Source of the DNA: Perlabentimonas sp034003245
GTDB lineage: Bacteria > Bacteroidota > Bacteroidia > Bacteroidales > Tenuifilaceae
Direction of reading: 5' to 3'
Length of the DNA: 64,000 nucleotides
Assembly (NCBI GenBank): GCA_034003245.1
Contig: JAVEYY010000008.1
Coordinates: 1-64,000, forward strand
Below, piece after piece: positions 43,751 through 52,635 of the stretch. Made by a program: the position numbers and the translations under genes. Position 1 is the stretch's first letter; each line of letters opens with the position of its first letter. The notes under the pieces were generated by a model, which saw only the letters and a program-made list of their open reading frames with translations, had not been told where the DNA came from and ran no database searches.

Positions 43751-44977
43751 TTACTGCAGATTTAGAAGTTGGGGATTATCGTAATCTTTGGGTTTAGGTG
43801 CGGAAATCAGGGTAAAGTCCTCGATACTGTTGTTCGTGTCCTGAAGATAAACCCGCCCATCACCAATCTTGCAAACCTTACGTTCCACCGACTCGTTAAC
43901 GTAGCCCGAAGTGGCCGAGATAAAGGTAAACCCTGCATCGATGGAGTTCTGTAACCTCTTCAGGTCGATATTAGGCCCGTTTGCGGCCTCGTTTTTCAGG
44001 ATTTCCACCCCATCAATCACCGTCTCGACGGGAACCCTACGGAAGCGCTCACCCGTTGAGCTGCCTGGGGTATAGAATTCGGGCCACTCAAGAACATTCT
44101 CGTCGGTCTCGAACAGGAATACGCCATTGGGGCCACCCGTGATTAGGTTGAAGAAGTTGAGTGAGGTTGATGAGGAGTACATGGGAAGCGCCTTTATGGC
44201 TGGATTTCCCACTCCATCGGAATCTTTCACCTCAAAATCGGCCTGCGATAGGTCTACCGATTTGGCGGCGCTGGTGGTGTGATCACGGGCGCTACGTGCC
44301 GCAATTACTATACTCTTCCCTGGGTAAACAGGATGATCGGTACCGCTTCCAGGAAACCTACAAATCTGCCGGGTGTAAATGTAGCTGGGATTATCGCTTG
44401 CCAGGAATGCGGGCGGGCTTTTCGACTCAGCCAGGGCAATGTACTTCCCGTCGACATATACGGTATCGTCGGAGTTATTAAAAATCTCCACAAACTGATC
44501 AATAGTATAGTTCCTGTTCATGTCATCCTTAGTTCCTGAGTAGTAGACCTTCGATATGACCAAATCCTTTAGTATTATTGATTCGAGAAGGATTACCAGA
44601 TCGTCGTCGGTGTATACCGGCACATTGGTCAGCGTAGCGGTTATTAAAACCTTAGCCTTATCCTCCAGGTATATGGGTTCGGACACAAGCTCCTTGTACT
44701 GCTCACCGGTAAGTTCCCAGCACGTGTTGATGGTATACACATCAGGGATTAGCTCCGGAACAACGAGGGCACCCGCAGCATCGGTTACAAACTTGTGGGT
44801 CGAGGACTGGTTATACAGGATCACCTCCTTACTCGCATAGGTTACGTCGGCCTTAATGTTCTGCGGGAGTTGGGTCTCAATCCGCAAATTGGTTAGGTAC
44901 TGTGGCGTCTCCCGTGAGCAGCCTAAACTCAGCATGATCAGGAAAGCCGAAAAAACAAGCATTGCACATCGTCTCAT
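43751..44977 (-). CDS. DUF4876 family lipoprotein
   Basis: 408 aa. The signal peptide ends in MLSLGC, lipobox Cys 20. The N-terminal part is a beta-sandwich resembling a carboxypeptidase-regulatory domain (SSTHKFVTDAAGALVVPEL). The larger C-terminal part begins near LVISKVYYSGTKDD and contains VEIFNNSDDTVYVDGKYIAL, a lamin-tail-like motif typical of DUF4876. It probably sits on the outer membrane. The start lies 11 nt after the TonB receptor stop, and DUF4876 proteins regularly pair with such receptors, so it may be the surface ligand-capturing partner, by analogy with SusD (inference). Confidence 0.8.
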   Translation of the reverse strand: MRRCAMLVFSAFLIMLSLGCSRETPQYLTNLRIETQLPQNIKADVTYASKEVILYNQSSTHKFVTDAAGALVVPELIPDVYTINTCWELTGEQYKELVSEPIYLEDKAKVLITATLTNVPVYTDDDLVILLESIILKDLVISKVYYSGTKDDMNRNYTIDQFVEIFNNSDDTVYVDGKYIALAESKSPPAFLASDNPSYIYTRQICRFPGSGTDHPVYPGKSIVIAARSARDHTTSAAKSVDLSQADFEVKDSDGVGNPAIKALPMYSSSTSLNFFNLITGGPNGVFLFETDENVLEWPEFYTPGSSTGERFRRVPVETVIDGVEILKNEAANGPNIDLKRLQNSIDAGFTFISATSGYVNESVERKVCKIGDGRVYLQDTNNSIEDFTLISAPKPKDYDNPQLLNLQ

Positions 44978-44988
44978 GGTATACAGTG

Positions 44989-47900
44989 TTATATTTTAAC
45001 CAAAAACTCCATCCCAAACGCAAAGGAATTGGCGTTACGCTCGATGGGCGTATTCGACACGTTCGAGGTTTGGTATGGGGTGTAGTAAAACAGGTTGCTG
45101 GTGAAGAAGGATATCCTCATCGATTTGGAAATCTCCTTGGTTAACCTGGCGCTGATAAGCCACACGGGCGGCATTACGATGGGTTCAGTATCCTTGGGAT
45201 CCCTAATCTGGTCGGCCAGGGAAATCCCCTTAATGGTGTAGCTAGGATCCTCAAACATCTCCTCGGTGATGGGATGATACGAAAGATCCGTGTCGAGCCA
45301 CCCTATGGGCTTCTGCTGTTGATTAGTAGAATTGGAGTATGTGTACCAAATTATTTGCCCGTTAATAGAGGCAACCATGCGCATTTGGGGAATATTGTAC
45401 ACGCCCCTTACCACATTGCTAAACCGTCGCTGGATGCTCTTTTGGAGTCCACTCGGATACTCGAGCTTAAAGGGAGGGGTATTGGCTCCTCCCATACCAT
45501 AAACCGACGAGGGTGGAATCCCAACGGGGTTGGAAAAGTTTGGCCCTGTGCTCCACGACTGCGACTCCATGTACGCTCCACTCAGGTAGAATTGGGTTCG
45601 CAGATGCTCCACACGGCCCAGGTAGAAGTCGAACTCAATCCCCCTATTAAGATTCACCTGGGTGTTACCAACAATTCCTTTAGTAGTAAAAACGGTATCG
45701 ACCCGAGCGGGATTCTTCCAGTCGACAACTGGCTTTGAGTCGGGAATGACAATTATGCCATTGCCCACCTCATAAAAATTTGAGTAGTACCGTAAGTACT
45801 CGGTGTAATTGCCAAATCCACCCTCCAGCTTATCGTTGTAGGCCACCACGGAGAAAGTCATACTATTGGGCAGCTTCACATCTACCCCCACCTCAGTTTT
45901 GGTGTTGGTGGAGTTCTGCAGCAGGCTATTCCTTGCAATGTAGTTTATGTAGGTGTGGTACATCACCAACTGATGGTCGGGGTTGGAGGGTAAGTACTGC
46001 GCCACTAGCCTATCACTATACCGAGGTTCGGGGTATAGGTGCGACAGCCCCGGGGTTTTGGAGTTTTTCCCCCAGCCTCCCCTAAACTCGAGCCACTCGG
46101 CCACCTTAAGCGATGCGTTAAACCGGGGCGATATGGACGACACCTGCTCCTCGAGTCCTGGCTGTAGCATGTCGAAGCGCACGCCCGCCTGCAGCCGAAA
46201 ATGCCTGTTCTCACCCAGCTTGATATTTACGTTATCCTCCAAAAAGGCCGATACCTGATTTAGCCTGGGAATCTGGTAGAAGGGTCGGGGCCTTCCGTTG
46301 CTGTTGGGCCTAATGGGCAGCATGTCGTTATCGTTGTAAAAACCCCGCGCATTGTTCTCGTCCATTCGGTACTCCACGCCCATATTAAACCGCTGACGAA
46401 TGCTTTTGTAGTTGAAAAAGAAACCATTTGTCACCTTGGCAAAAACAGACCGGGGTCGGGCTTCGGTTCCCCCTGAGGCAATGTACGACGAGGTGATGTA
46501 AGGCACCTCAGCGTAGCCTGGGGTTAACGAAGTAATTATGGGAAGCCCTCCTCCCGAGGCAACAATGGTGGAGGTTCGTGATTCATTAATTGACTGGCTA
46601 ACCCCAACCGAGTAGGAGAGGGTGCGCATTAGGAGCGAGTTTACGCTTACCTTCCCATTATGGCTAAACCTCAGCGAGAGGGATCTCTGGGTTGTCTCTG
46701 TGCCTTCCGTAAGCACATCGGGATCGGTGCCCCTAAAATCGAGCAGGTTGCTCACATTAAGCTTAGTATTCGTGTACCATGCCTTTTTCAATGTCCTCGT
46801 GTAGGTTAAGCCTCCTGAAATCCGGTCGAACGAGGTTGTCTTTTGCCGGGGATCGCCCCAAGCCTGAGCATAATCGAGGTTGGTATTTAAGCTACCCTTC
46901 TTGTCGGCAAACTTCCAGCCCTTGCTCAGGGAGGTATTGAAGGTTACAGGGTTAATCTTAGCCCTAATCTCCAGGGGCGACTGCCCCGCCTTGGTATTTA
47001 CTATAACAGCCCCTGAGGTTAGATCGCCAAACTCTGCCGAGGGGATCCCCCGGATCACCTCAATGGACTCTATGTTGTCGGCGCCTATCTCCCGCAAATC
47101 GACTCCCGTTCCCCCAGTTGAAGTGATACCCGCCTTGTTTTCCAGTGAGGCATTATCCGAGATGGGGACTCCATCCACTACTATCGCCGTGCCAAAGGCG
47201 TTGTTGGTGTTATCGGTGCTCAGGGTGCGGATGGTTATCTTCTCGGCCGAGGTTAGGCCCGACACGCCGGTCATTAGCTGGCCGGGCAGCAGCTGCATTA
47301 CATCCTTTAGGCTGGTAGCCTGAAGGTGATCCATTGCTTGTCGGCCGATGGTTGAACTGGTTGAGGTTCCTGCTGCACTGGCCTTGGCAACCACGGTAAC
47401 CTCCTCCAGGGCAAGGGAGGTTTCCTGCAGCTGGATATGGATCTCCATATCCCCTTTGACTACAACCTCTTTCATAAAGGATTCATACCCTAGCATCTGA
47501 GTCTCGAGGATCACTTTTCCGGGGGGGATGTTCTGTAGTGAAGTCCCACCCTCCTCAAAAACAATGGCGTAGGTTTCGTATGCCCTAGCCATAATTACCG
47601 CTCCAATTAAGGTCTCTTTCGTGGCCTTATCGGTTACATAAACCCTTACACTATAGCCCTTCTTTTCCTCGGCCTTAGGTTTTTCAACGGGCTTAGCCGG
47701 TGGCTTTGGCGATTTAACTATTAGAATCACGCCATCGCTAATCTCGAAGGTGTAACCGGTGTTGGCCAGAATGGCCTTCAGCACCTCAGCAGCATCAACA
47801 TTAGTGCCCGTGTACGATATCCCGCTCAGGCTTTTCACCTTATCGTCCTTCAAAAGGTAACCCAGCCCTGTCTGCTCCTTTATGGCATCAAGGCACTTCA

Positions 47901-48015
47901 CCAGGGTGACATCCTTTACGTTGAGCGATTTTACAACCTGCGAGTAAGAAACTTGGCTAACAAAGGCGGTGGTAAACAAAAACAGTAAAACGAAAGAGGC
48001 ATAAAACTTTCTCAT
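44989..48015 (-). CDS. TonB-dependent receptor with STN and carboxypeptidase-regulatory domains
   Basis: 1008 aa. A signal peptide (about 1-25) is followed by an STN domain (about 30-105, VKSLNVKDVTLVKCLDAIKE), a proline-rich linker, a CarboxypepD_reg domain (125-205), a plug (about 215-335, with VDGVPISDNASL and IESIEVIRGIPSAEFGDLTSG) and a 22-strand barrel to the C-terminus. The STN domain marks a transducing receptor that signals substrate binding to FecR. It imports an unknown ligand using TonB energy. It lies 18 nt downstream of fecR. Confidence 0.93.
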   Translation of the reverse strand: MRKFYASFVLLFLFTTAFVSQVSYSQVVKSLNVKDVTLVKCLDAIKEQTGLGYLLKDDKVKSLSGISYTGTNVDAAEVLKAILANTGYTFEISDGVILIVKSPKPPAKPVEKPKAEEKKGYSVRVYVTDKATKETLIGAVIMARAYETYAIVFEEGGTSLQNIPPGKVILETQMLGYESFMKEVVVKGDMEIHIQLQETSLALEEVTVVAKASAAGTSTSSTIGRQAMDHLQATSLKDVMQLLPGQLMTGVSGLTSAEKITIRTLSTDNTNNAFGTAIVVDGVPISDNASLENKAGITSTGGTGVDLREIGADNIESIEVIRGIPSAEFGDLTSGAVIVNTKAGQSPLEIRAKINPVTFNTSLSKGWKFADKKGSLNTNLDYAQAWGDPRQKTTSFDRISGGLTYTRTLKKAWYTNTKLNVSNLLDFRGTDPDVLTEGTETTQRSLSLRFSHNGKVSVNSLLMRTLSYSVGVSQSINESRTSTIVASGGGLPIITSLTPGYAEVPYITSSYIASGGTEARPRSVFAKVTNGFFFNYKSIRQRFNMGVEYRMDENNARGFYNDNDMLPIRPNSNGRPRPFYQIPRLNQVSAFLEDNVNIKLGENRHFRLQAGVRFDMLQPGLEEQVSSISPRFNASLKVAEWLEFRGGWGKNSKTPGLSHLYPEPRYSDRLVAQYLPSNPDHQLVMYHTYINYIARNSLLQNSTNTKTEVGVDVKLPNSMTFSVVAYNDKLEGGFGNYTEYLRYYSNFYEVGNGIIVIPDSKPVVDWKNPARVDTVFTTKGIVGNTQVNLNRGIEFDFYLGRVEHLRTQFYLSGAYMESQSWSTGPNFSNPVGIPPSSVYGMGGANTPPFKLEYPSGLQKSIQRRFSNVVRGVYNIPQMRMVASINGQIIWYTYSNSTNQQQKPIGWLDTDLSYHPITEEMFEDPSYTIKGISLADQIRDPKDTEPIVMPPVWLISARLTKEISKSMRISFFTSNLFYYTPYQTSNVSNTPIERNANSFAFGMEFLVKI

Positions 48016-48033
48016 AAAACACTTTGTAATGGG

Positions 48034-49164
48034 TTAGGAACTTTTGCCAATAAACACAACACCATTCTCCACCCGAAACTCAACCGACGACACCTTTGAG
48101 AACATCGAGAGGATGGCGTTAAGGTTTTCGTTAAGGGGCACAACACCTGTAAACGACTCGTTGCGCAGCGAGGAGTCTTCAAAAACAAACTGAACATCGT
48201 ACCTCCGTCTGAGCTGGTTCACCACTTCGTGAAGGGGAGTTTGTCTGAGCGTAAGGGTATTGGTAATCCAGGAGGTGTACACTTCGGTATCAACCTTATC
48301 AATGGTTACCTTTCCATCCTTACGGTTTAAAAGAAGCTGCTCTCCCGGAACGATAACCTTCTCCTCGTCCAGGCCAGTGGGGATAGATACCGAGCCCGAC
48401 ACCAGGGTTGTAGCCACAAACTCCTCATCGCCATAGCATTTCACATTGAATCGGGTTCCCAGTACCCTTACCGAGTAATCCTTGGTCTTTACCACAAACG
48501 GTTTGGAGTCATCGCGTACCACATCGAAGAAGGCCTCGCCTTCAACAAAAACGGTTCGCTCATTGCTGGCAAAGGCAGCAGGGTAGCGAATGGTACTCTC
48601 GGCGTTAACCCACACCTCGGTTCCATCGCTTAGCACCAGGGAGTACGATCGACCCTTGGGAATCCTTAGCTCGTGATAGCTAACCTCAGCCTCCTCTCCC
48701 GGCTTACGAGCTTCGGCCTCCTGCTGTTCCCCATCCACTGGTTGGCTGTAGGATATCTTTTGATTTTGGTAATCGATGGCGGCGCCCTTCAGCTGGGTAG
48801 GGCCGGAGTGGTTCTGATCTATCGCAACCACTTCGCCTGTAGGAAGGGTTACTGTAACCACCCCCTCGGCGGGGAGAATATCGGCAATAATGGTCTGCTG
48901 ATCTGTGCCACTTAGGTTAAAAAGAACAACAAAGGCTACGATAGCGGCGGCGGCTGCCGACGTTACCCTAAGCAGTAGGGTGCGATTGGCGCGAAACACA
49001 AATCGCAACCATGCCGCCTTTACATTTAGGCTACTGAGGTAATCCCCTCGCTTGGGGTACTCCACCATAAGCTCATCAAAATGTTCCTCGCTGGAGGCCA
49101 ACAGGTATTCCCGAGTGCGCTGCTCGGCTTTTTTAACTGCCTGTTCGAATTGCTCTTGATTCAT
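48034..49164 (-). CDS. FecR-family anti-sigma factor
   Basis: 376 aa. A short cytoplasmic N-terminus is followed by a single membrane helix at about 64-84, the periplasmic FecR domain (about 165-265, with RIPKGRSYSLVLSDGTEVWVN and VFVEGEAFFDV), and a C-terminal STN-like DUF4974 domain (about 300-375, TLRQTPLHEVVNQLRRRYDV). It would hold the ECF sigma factor encoded 176 nt upstream and release it when the TonB receptor binds ligand. Confidence 0.92.
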   Translation of the reverse strand: MNQEQFEQAVKKAEQRTREYLLASSEEHFDELMVEYPKRGDYLSSLNVKAAWLRFVFRANRTLLLRVTSAAAAAIVAFVVLFNLSGTDQQTIIADILPAEGVVTVTLPTGEVVAIDQNHSGPTQLKGAAIDYQNQKISYSQPVDGEQQEAEARKPGEEAEVSYHELRIPKGRSYSLVLSDGTEVWVNAESTIRYPAAFASNERTVFVEGEAFFDVVRDDSKPFVVKTKDYSVRVLGTRFNVKCYGDEEFVATTLVSGSVSIPTGLDEEKVIVPGEQLLLNRKDGKVTIDKVDTEVYTSWITNTLTLRQTPLHEVVNQLRRRYDVQFVFEDSSLRNESFTGVVPLNENLNAILSMFSKVSSVEFRVENGVVFIGKSS

Positions 49165-49340
49165 TGGGGTAATGGCTTTATACTTCTAAAACGACTAGGT
49201 GACGAAAACGGGTGACACGTTTTCTAAAAAAAATCAAATAAATTACTACTCCTCCTGATTACCAACCCATCGGGTTGATCTAAGAGGAGTGAACAAGATT
49301 TAAATAGGTTAATGGTAGGGTTAGGCTTACTGGCAAAGGG

Positions 49341-49871
49341 CTACGCGATAAGCTCGAGCAGCACCAGGAGAAACGCACAGTTGTCCTTTAAGAACTTGTA
49401 CGCTCTCTGCTTTTGGGTTTTCACGGTATTTACGGTAACGTTCAGCTGCTCTGCCACCTCCTTCACCGATAGCCCCTGCAGGCTCAGCTTAAGTATCTCC
49501 CGCGACCGCTCGGGAAGCTTTTCAATGGCCGAATCCAGTAGCCTGAAAGCCTCCTCCTTCACAACCGAATCAACCTCCTCGGCGATGGACTCAAGGCTAA
49601 GGGTATCACTGGGCATAGGGTTCTGCTTTTTGAGGATATCGAGCGCTCTATTCCGCACGCATAGGTAAAGGTACGCCCGAAACGACACGTCGCTCTGAAA
49701 ATCGGGCCTATTCTTCCAGAGAGTCAGAAACACATCCTGAACCACATCCTCAGCCTCATGCTTGCATTTAAGTATCCTAAAAGCAAAATGATGAAGCGAC
49801 GGGTAGTAGGTGCTAAAGATCTCCTTAAAGCCAAGCCGGCCATCCCCTATGCTAATAAAACTGCCTGACAC
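49341..49871 (-). CDS. ECF RNA polymerase sigma factor (FecI-like)
   Basis: 176 aa with a GTG start; no in-frame ATG exists nearby. Region 2 is at about 18-85 (YYPSLHHFAFRILK, then EAEDVVQDVFLTLWKNR). Region 4 is at about 115-170 (LPERSREILKLSLQGLSVKE, then VNTVKTQKQRAYKFLK). This is the Bacteroidota FecI-type layout. It heads the FecR-TonB receptor locus and presumably directs transcription of the genes from 49164 down to 35488. Confidence 0.93.
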   Translation of the reverse strand: MSGSFISIGDGRLGFKEIFSTYYPSLHHFAFRILKCKHEAEDVVQDVFLTLWKNRPDFQSDVSFRAYLYLCVRNRALDILKKQNPMPSDTLSLESIAEEVDSVVKEEAFRLLDSAIEKLPERSREILKLSLQGLSVKEVAEQLNVTVNTVKTQKQRAYKFLKDNCAFLLVLLELIA

Positions 49872-50410
49872 AACGTCAATAGTTGGTTTTGGTAATTCGG
49901 CGATACAGAAACAACTACCTGAATCCCACTGGACTCATCGGAGCATCGTTGCTTGCATTGCCCAAACAAAGCCTACAAATATATCACTGCTATCGGTTAA
50001 TCGGGTATAGTTGGCCACGCAAACAGCATTTTTTTTAGGTGATACTGCTCAGCTTCGCCTGCATCTTTGCCTCTACAAGCTACTTCCCCAGCAGCTAGGC
50101 CAAGGCAACAGCTAGCCGAAAAGGGGAAAGATTCTACGCTCGCTTTAGCAAAAAATAGATTTCTCCGGCATAACAATCCCATTCGCACAGAGATACTGCA
50201 CTAGCAGCTGGAGAAGAGCGAAGCCAACATCCAATAGCAAGTAAAATATACACAACGCTGAACGCCGATCAAACAATGAGCAACGAGCAAAGAATCTAAT
50301 CATCATATTTAAAACGCCCCAAAGCGGAAGTCAATACTATTTCCAAATATTGATGAATGATTTCTCGACTGTATACTCCATTTATTAAAAATCAGCTATT
50401 GGAAAAGTGG
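49872..50410. other. Gene-free stretch upstream of the sigma factor
   Basis: Apart from the promoter element at 49976-49983, nothing was recognised. Short open frames here lack signal peptides, domains and promoters. Repeat families start at 50411. Confidence 0.6.
49976..49983 (-). promoter_or_regulatory. -7 promoter element for the ECF sigma gene
   Basis: The minus strand reads TATATTTG (TAnnTTTG), about 105 nt upstream of the GTG start, leaving a long leader. Confidence 0.4.
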
Positions 50411-50600
50411 CTTTCATCTGCCCTGCCTGATTTTCTGGCAAGGGAAAAACACCTGCAACTGCTATGCCTGAGGTCATGGGCAAAGAAAAAACACTTGCAA
50501 CTTTCATGCCTACGATCAGATTCATGGAAAACAACCCCTGCAATTCCTTGCCTGAGTTTTTAAATGCCCATCGTACCCCTACAATCCCTTGCCTGAATGG
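50411..50600. repeat. Degenerate minisatellite with 41-42 nt period
   Basis: Five diverged units share the word (A/T/C)TGCCTGA or a close variant at 50423, 50464, 50506, 50548 and 50589, so the spacing is 41-42 nt. An upstream word (T)TGCAA or TACAA recurs at 50454, 50496, 50539 and 50580. The fixed phase despite sequence decay indicates an old tandem array. Confidence 0.6.
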
Positions 50601-50662
50601 GTCTATTCAGTAAACTGTGTAGTGTGGGGCTTAGATATAGTATGGTTTTGCAAGAAATCCCA

Positions 50663-50886
50663 CCGTGCAACCCTGTGTACCCTCCGCGAAACTCTGTGGC
50701 AATCCCTAAAAAACCATTACACAAAGGCCAGAGAGAAGCCTCAAAGAGCCACAAAGGGAGAATTTAAGATGTTGTACTAAAAAAAACACTGTGTAACCCT
50801 GTGTACCCTTCGCGGAACTCTATGGAATCCCTAAAAACCTATTACACAAAGGACACAAAGAAGGCACAAAGGGACACAAAGGGAGA
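50663..50886. repeat. Two imperfect direct copies of a ~100-bp intergenic repeat
   Basis: Copy A 50663-50761 and copy B 50788-50886 share CCCTGTGTACCC, CGCG(A/G)AACTCT, ATCCCTAAAAA and ATTACACAAAGG, and both end in CACAAAGGGAGA. Copy B has extra internal CACAAAG words. This resembles the CACAAAGG intergenic repeats found in many Bacteroidota genomes (recollection). Confidence 0.6.
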
Positions 50887-50944
50887 TGGCGGGAATGGGG
50901 AACGATCAGCGGGTTCTGAATTAGATTTCTAGCGATAAAACCAC

Positions 50945-51074
50945 CGATCCCGAAGGGATCGAATTCCAATAGCCCCGCATACCAGGCGGGCGGAGGATGC
51001 GGGGATTCCCACAACCCCGAAGGGGTTGAACTTGCCGGCTGCCCTGCGTAGCAGATTCAACCCCTCACGGGGTT
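50945..51074. repeat. Cluster of short hairpins (REP-like repeat)
   Basis: Four hairpins in a row: CGATCCC-GAA-GGGATCG (50945-50961), CCCCGCAT with ATGCGGGG (50973-51004), CAACCCC-GAA-GGGGTTG (51012-51028) and AACCCC-TCAC-GGGGTT (51059-51074). GGGGTTGAA at 51022-51030 also pairs with TTCAACCCC at 51056-51064. No frame is coding. It resembles REP-like intergenic elements in Bacteroidota. Confidence 0.65.
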
Positions 51075-51146
51075 TTCGTTGCTTCAGCCAAGGGTTGAAC
51101 GACTGACACTGCTACTGAATAGTCCAGGATAGTAAAATTTACTGTT

Positions 51147-51256
51147 TATAACTGCTGGGTGTATGTTCTAGTCTCAACAAAAGGAGTGCCCTCGTTATCG
51201 ACCAAAGAACATCCGACTAGGAGGTACAGCGAGATTGGGTACACTCCTTGTAATTA
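51147..51256 (-). repeat. attC-like site 5, degenerate, after the ATPase gene
   Basis: It begins TATAACTGCTGGGTGT and ends TACACTCCTTGTAAT, the same layout as the other sites (AAC-xGCTGGG-TGT ... ACAC-CCTTGT). Internal complements include CTAGTC (51168-51173) with GACTAG (51215-51220) and AAGGAGTG (51181-51188) with CACTCCTT (51242-51249). The ATPase stop codon lies inside its right end. Confidence 0.45.
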
Positions 51257-52375
51257 TTCTATTCTCACAAATTCTCTAAAATTTTCTCTATCAATTATTT
51301 TTGTCTCCGCTTTGTAAGTTTCAGTGAATGTTTTTGGTAATTTTTGATTATTCTTTTTCTTCCACTTAAATTCAAAACCAAATACTTTTCCTCCATTTTC
51401 CTCAACGAAATCAACTTCTTGTTGTTGTTTAGTTCTCCAGAAATAGGTGCGAGCAAGACTCTGTTTGTACTCAATCTGCTTAATCCTTTCTGAGATTAGA
51501 AAATTTTCCCAAAGAGAACCTTTATCAATCCTTAGTTCTATTGGATTGAAATTACCAATTACCATATTTCTTATTCCATTATCATAAAAATAAATCTTCT
51601 TATTTGTTTTTATTTCATTCCTATTGTTACGGCTAAAGCTACTCAGTTTAAAAATTATATAACCTTTTTCTAAAATGTCAATATATTTGCTGACTGTATT
51701 CTTATCCACGTTTACAGTTTGAGCTAATTCAGAATAGTTCACTTCACTCCCAATCTGAAGAGCTAGAGCTTGAACAAGTTTATCAAGAACCTCTGGCTTT
51801 CGTATGTCTGCGTAGGAGAGTATGTCTTTATACAAATAGCTGTTTACTAAATTCCGAAGGATGCTAACTTCATCTCCCACGTTATTTAATACATCAGGGT
51901 AAAATCCATAAAGCAATCTGTTCTCTAAACTCTGCTCTGCGTATAAAAACCCGTGGTGGTTTTCATATTCTTCCCACGAAATTGGGAATAGCTGATATTC
52001 CCATTTTCTCCCAGTTAAAGGTTCATTGATTTTATTTGACAAATCAAAAGAGGATGAACCACTTGCAAACAATTGAACGTTTTTAAATCTATCTGTTACT
52101 ATTTTCATAGTAAGTCCTATTCCCTCAATTCTTTGTGCTTCATCAATGAAGACATACTTATAATTCCCTAAAATCCTTCGAATCTGTTCTGTATTCGGTT
52201 CTGTCAATAAACTTCGTGTTTTCGGATCATCCCCATCAAGGAGTAGATAGTCTTTTGATTCAAGGATTGATTCGATTAGAGTTGTTTTTCCCACTTGTCG
52301 TGGACCGATTACTACAATCGCTTTACCTGAATCGATTCGATTCTTTATTCTGTCACTAAGATATCTTGAGTACAT
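51254..52375 (-). CDS. AAA ATPase with DUF4143 domain
   Basis: 373 aa from the ATG at 52375, 10 nt from a promoter element; a longer frame would start inside that promoter. Walker A is GPRQVGKTTL (about 24-33) and Walker B is YVFIDEAQRI. A DUF4143 region (about 180-370) follows, with a winged-helix-like part and a PD-(D/E)XK-like end (QEVDFVEENGGKVFGFEFKW). The family is widespread as accessory genes of uncertain function. The gene lies between attC-like sites 1 and 5 and has its own promoter, as a single-gene cassette would. Confidence 0.85.
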   Translation of the reverse strand: MYSRYLSDRIKNRIDSGKAIVVIGPRQVGKTTLIESILESKDYLLLDGDDPKTRSLLTEPNTEQIRRILGNYKYVFIDEAQRIEGIGLTMKIVTDRFKNVQLFASGSSSFDLSNKINEPLTGRKWEYQLFPISWEEYENHHGFLYAEQSLENRLLYGFYPDVLNNVGDEVSILRNLVNSYLYKDILSYADIRKPEVLDKLVQALALQIGSEVNYSELAQTVNVDKNTVSKYIDILEKGYIIFKLSSFSRNNRNEIKTNKKIYFYDNGIRNMVIGNFNPIELRIDKGSLWENFLISERIKQIEYKQSLARTYFWRTKQQQEVDFVEENGGKVFGFEFKWKKKNNQKLPKTFTETYKAETKIIDRENFREFVRIE

Positions 52376-52384
52376 TTTTTCTTG

Positions 52385-52392
52385 CAAATATA
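52385..52392 (-). promoter_or_regulatory. -7 promoter element for the ATPase gene
   Basis: The minus strand reads TATATTTG, 9 nt from the ATG at 52375, so the transcript would be almost leaderless. It lies inside the cassette, between site 1 and the gene. Confidence 0.45.
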
Positions 52393-52460
52393 ATAACTTT
52401 TGAATTAATGTATTCACCAATAGACATGTTTTTACGTGAATATACTCTCTTCGTGCTTGT

Positions 52461-52629
52461 GCCTAACGGCTGGGGGTGTGGTCTCGTCAAGGTGTTGACG
52501 AGATGGGAGCGGTTGTAACGTTTTCGTCGCCCGACGAATACGCCCGAGCGGGCGAAACCGCTCCGAAGCTCCAGTATCAACCCACACCTGCCAGCCGGTA
52601 TCTGGTTGGCTAAACCCCTTGTTGGCTGC
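52461..52629 (-). repeat. attC-like site 1
   Basis: 169 nt. The left end GCCTAAC matches RYYYAAC; the right end is GTTGGCTGC. Internal stems: TCTCGTCAA with TTGACGAGA, GAGCGGTT with AACCGCTC, TTCGTCG with CGACGAA, CGCCCG with CGGGCG, and TGTGG with CCACA. It lies downstream of esterase copy 1 and upstream of the ATPase unit. Confidence 0.6.
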
Positions 52630-52635
52630 TGTAAT

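Noticed and set aside
49997..51014. Several 60-68 codon open frames in both strands (49997-50188, 50357-50563, 50560-50754, 50589-50780, 50820-51014)
   Set aside because: They lie in degenerate or palindromic repeats and have no recognisable domain or start signal.
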